Assembly (NCBI RefSeq): GCF_000685095.1
Contig: NZ_BAYE01000021.1
Location: 1-64,000, forward strand
Direction of reading: 5' to 3'
From: Paraburkholderia caledonica NBRC 102488
Lineage (GTDB): Bacteria > Pseudomonadota > Gammaproteobacteria > Burkholderiales > Burkholderiaceae
DNA: 64,000 nucleotides
This document shows, piece by piece, positions 62,604 through 64,000 of this stretch; positions within the stretch are counted from its first letter, which is position 1, and the number at the start of each line of letters is the position of its first letter. The translations under genes and the position numbers were made by a program. Below the pieces are notes generated by a model. That model ran no database searches. It had not been told where the DNA came from and worked only from the letters and a program-made list of their open reading frames with translations.

Positions 62604-63584
62604 ATGGCATTCACCGCAAGAAAGGCGCTCGTCGCGCTCACGACCGCTTTGGCACTGAGCGTTGCAGGCGTTTCAACACCGGCACTGGCCGACGGAAAGA
62701 AAGTGACTATCTCGCAGGCGTTCCAGTCGATGCTCTATCTGCCGCTTTATGTGGCGATAGACGGCGGATTCTTCGAGAAGGCGGGACTCGACGTCACGAA
62801 GCAGACGGCGGGCAGTCCGAGCGCGGCGCTTTCGGCCGTGCTGTCCGGCAGCGCCGACTTCTCGCTACACGGGCCGGAGTGGACGGCCGTGGCCGCGGAG
62901 AAGGGCGCCGATGTCGATGTGATCGCGAATGTCGTGAACGGTGCGGCGGTGTGGATCGCCGTTGCGCCGGATGTGAAGTTCAGCGGCATCAAGGACGTGA
63001 AAGATCAGGTGATCGTGTCGGGACAGATGCCGACCACCAGCACGTCGTTGTTCTTCAAACTGTTGAAGGAGAACGGCATGTCGCAAAGCGACGTGAAGCT
63101 GGTTCAGGTGCCGCTCGGCTCGGAGATCGGACCGCTCGTTGCCGGCCAGGCGAAGATCGCGGTGATGTATGAGCCCGGTCTGGATCAGGCTGTCGCGAAA
63201 GGCATGAAAGTCGTGCTCGGCTTTCCGAAGCTCTATGGTGAATACGCGTTTTCGTCAATCTCCGCCAAGCGCAGCGTCGATCCGGATGCAGCCGCGCGGT
63301 TCGTGAAGGGGCTGCAAAACGCGCTGCTCTACATGCAAAGCCACCCTGCGGAAACGGCGGCCATCGCGCGCAAGGAATTTCCGACACTCGACGCCGCAGT
63401 GGTCGACGCAGCGGTGAAGCGTATGCTCGACGAAGGCGTGTATCCGAAGAACGTCAGCATCACGCCGAAAGCGCTGACTGTCGCGATGGATACGCAGATC
63501 GCCCTCGGCAATCTGAAGCAGCAGCCGAACTACGACAGGTTCATCGTGCAGAATTACATCCAGCCGGCGGTTGCCGCGAAATAA
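62604..63584 (+). CDS. NMT1/SsuA-type substrate-binding protein
   Basis: This 326-residue binding protein has a signal peptide ending STPALADGKK and the NMT1/THI5-like pattern ISQAFQSMLYLPLYVAIDGGFFEKAGLDVTKQTAGSPSAALSAVLSGSADFSLHGPEW. Such proteins bind nitrate, sulfonates, pyrimidine precursors or amides. I chose the ATG at 62604; an ATG at 62589 is also in frame. It precedes the amidase by 37 bases. The ligand is likely a small nitrogen compound by context. Confidence 0.88.
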   Translation: MAFTARKALVALTTALALSVAGVSTPALADGKKVTISQAFQSMLYLPLYVAIDGGFFEKAGLDVTKQTAGSPSAALSAVLSGSADFSLHGPEWTAVAAEKGADVDVIANVVNGAAVWIAVAPDVKFSGIKDVKDQVIVSGQMPTTSTSLFFKLLKENGMSQSDVKLVQVPLGSEIGPLVAGQAKIAVMYEPGLDQAVAKGMKVVLGFPKLYGEYAFSSISAKRSVDPDAAARFVKGLQNALLYMQSHPAETAAIARKEFPTLDAAVVDAAVKRMLDEGVYPKNVSITPKALTVAMDTQIALGNLKQQPNYDRFIVQNYIQPAVAAK

Positions 63585-63621
63585 CACCGCTCACACCGTT
63601 GACACCGTTCGCGACGCTTAC

Positions 63622-64000
63622 ATGACCATGTCCTCTACTTCTTCAAAAGCTGCGCCAATTCCGTCCATCTCGCAGATTCGCGCTGAAGTTGCCTCGGGCG
63701 AGGCGAGACTCGAGCAGTACGTCACACAGGCTTACGAGGCGGCGTGCAAATCGCAGGCGTCGTTGCATGCGTTCTGTTATTTGCTGGACGCCGCGCCCGT
63801 CAATGCCGTGGATGTGGCCTCGCCGCTGGCGGGCGTACCAGTCGCGGTAAAGGACGTGATCGATACCGCCGACATGCCGACCGAATTCAACTCGCTCGCC
63901 TACAAAGGACGGCGGCCCGAGCGGGATGCGTGGGTGGTCGCGCGTTTGCGTGCGGCGGGCGCGTCGATTATCGGCAAGACGGTGACGACCGAATTCGCGT
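63622..64000 (+). CDS. Amidase signature family protein (partial, 3' end beyond window)
   Basis: The frame starts at an ATG at 63622 (another at 63628) and runs off the window after 126 codons. It shows the amidase signature start SPLAGVPVAVKDVIDTADMPTEFNSLAYKGRRPERDAWVVARLRAAGASIIGKT with the catalytic lysine in VAVKDV. AtzE-, AtzF- and allophanate-hydrolase-like amidases show this arrangement. There is no small DUF4089 (AtzG) gene before it. It is the last visible gene of the importer operon and probably hydrolyses the imported amide. Confidence 0.88.
   Translation, partial: MTMSSTSSKAAPIPSISQIRAEVASGEARLEQYVTQAYEAACKSQASLHAFCYLLDAAPVNAVDVASPLAGVPVAVKDVIDTADMPTEFNSLAYKGRRPERDAWVVARLRAAGASIIGKTVTTEFA

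Noticed and set aside
1..64000. CRISPR arrays, IS elements, tRNA and rRNA genes, phage genes
   Set aside because: I saw no regular spacer-repeat pattern, transposase, integrase or structural RNA pattern on reading; only a tool search could exclude small ones.

Overview
This window is a GC-rich, densely coded piece of a proteobacterial chromosome. Protein style, the porin, the DUF4148-like and BON proteins and the gene order all resemble Burkholderiales, most likely Paraburkholderia, Caballeronia or Burkholderia; that placement is inference, since no 16S gene is present. I saw no rRNA, tRNA, CRISPR array, insertion sequence or prophage.

Layout. (1) 1-4500, minus strand: an Att/Lol-type ABC exporter operon (ATPase, FtsX-like permease, CrtC/AttH lipocalin-like protein cut by the window edge). 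(2) 5147-14036: mixed housekeeping and envelope genes: a lone NuoM homologue, an AhpD-like protein, a HAD phosphatase, a MauG-type di-haem peroxidase, a lipoprotein phosphoesterase, an SDR, a BON-domain protein and a DUF4148-like protein. (3) 14500-54272: a very complete choline-O-sulfate, choline and glycine betaine catabolic island. (4) 54549-56872: a porin and a LysR regulator. (5) 56983-64000: a GntR regulator followed by a gamma-glutamyltransferase-fold hydrolase, an OFA-type MFS carrier, an NMT1/SsuABC-type ABC importer and an amidase cut by the window edge. This last block looks like an amide-nitrogen scavenging operon.

How the island works. Choline sulfate is hydrolysed by BetC. Choline is oxidised by BetA and BetB to glycine betaine. 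GbcAB removes one methyl group to give dimethylglycine, DgcAB with a dedicated EtfAB gives sarcosine, and the SoxBDAG heterotetramer gives glycine. GlyA makes serine and the L-serine dehydratase makes pyruvate. Released C1 units are handled by FdhA (formaldehyde) and PurU (10-formyl-THF to formate). Uptake uses one ATPase/permease pair (ChoV, ChoW) with three substrate-binding proteins encoded at separate points. Control genes are BetI, a choline-sulfate type LysR protein and three GATase1-AraC (GlxA/GbdR/CdhR-like) regulators.

Main new observations: a GTCG direct repeat with exactly 21-bp spacing in front of choV, fdhA and the betaine-binding-protein gene, with a degenerate copy in front of the serine dehydratase/sox operon; a DgcA iron-sulfur motif lacking one of the four expected cysteines; an unpaired NuoM; an ampC without ampR; and the putative amide-nitrogen operon at the right end.
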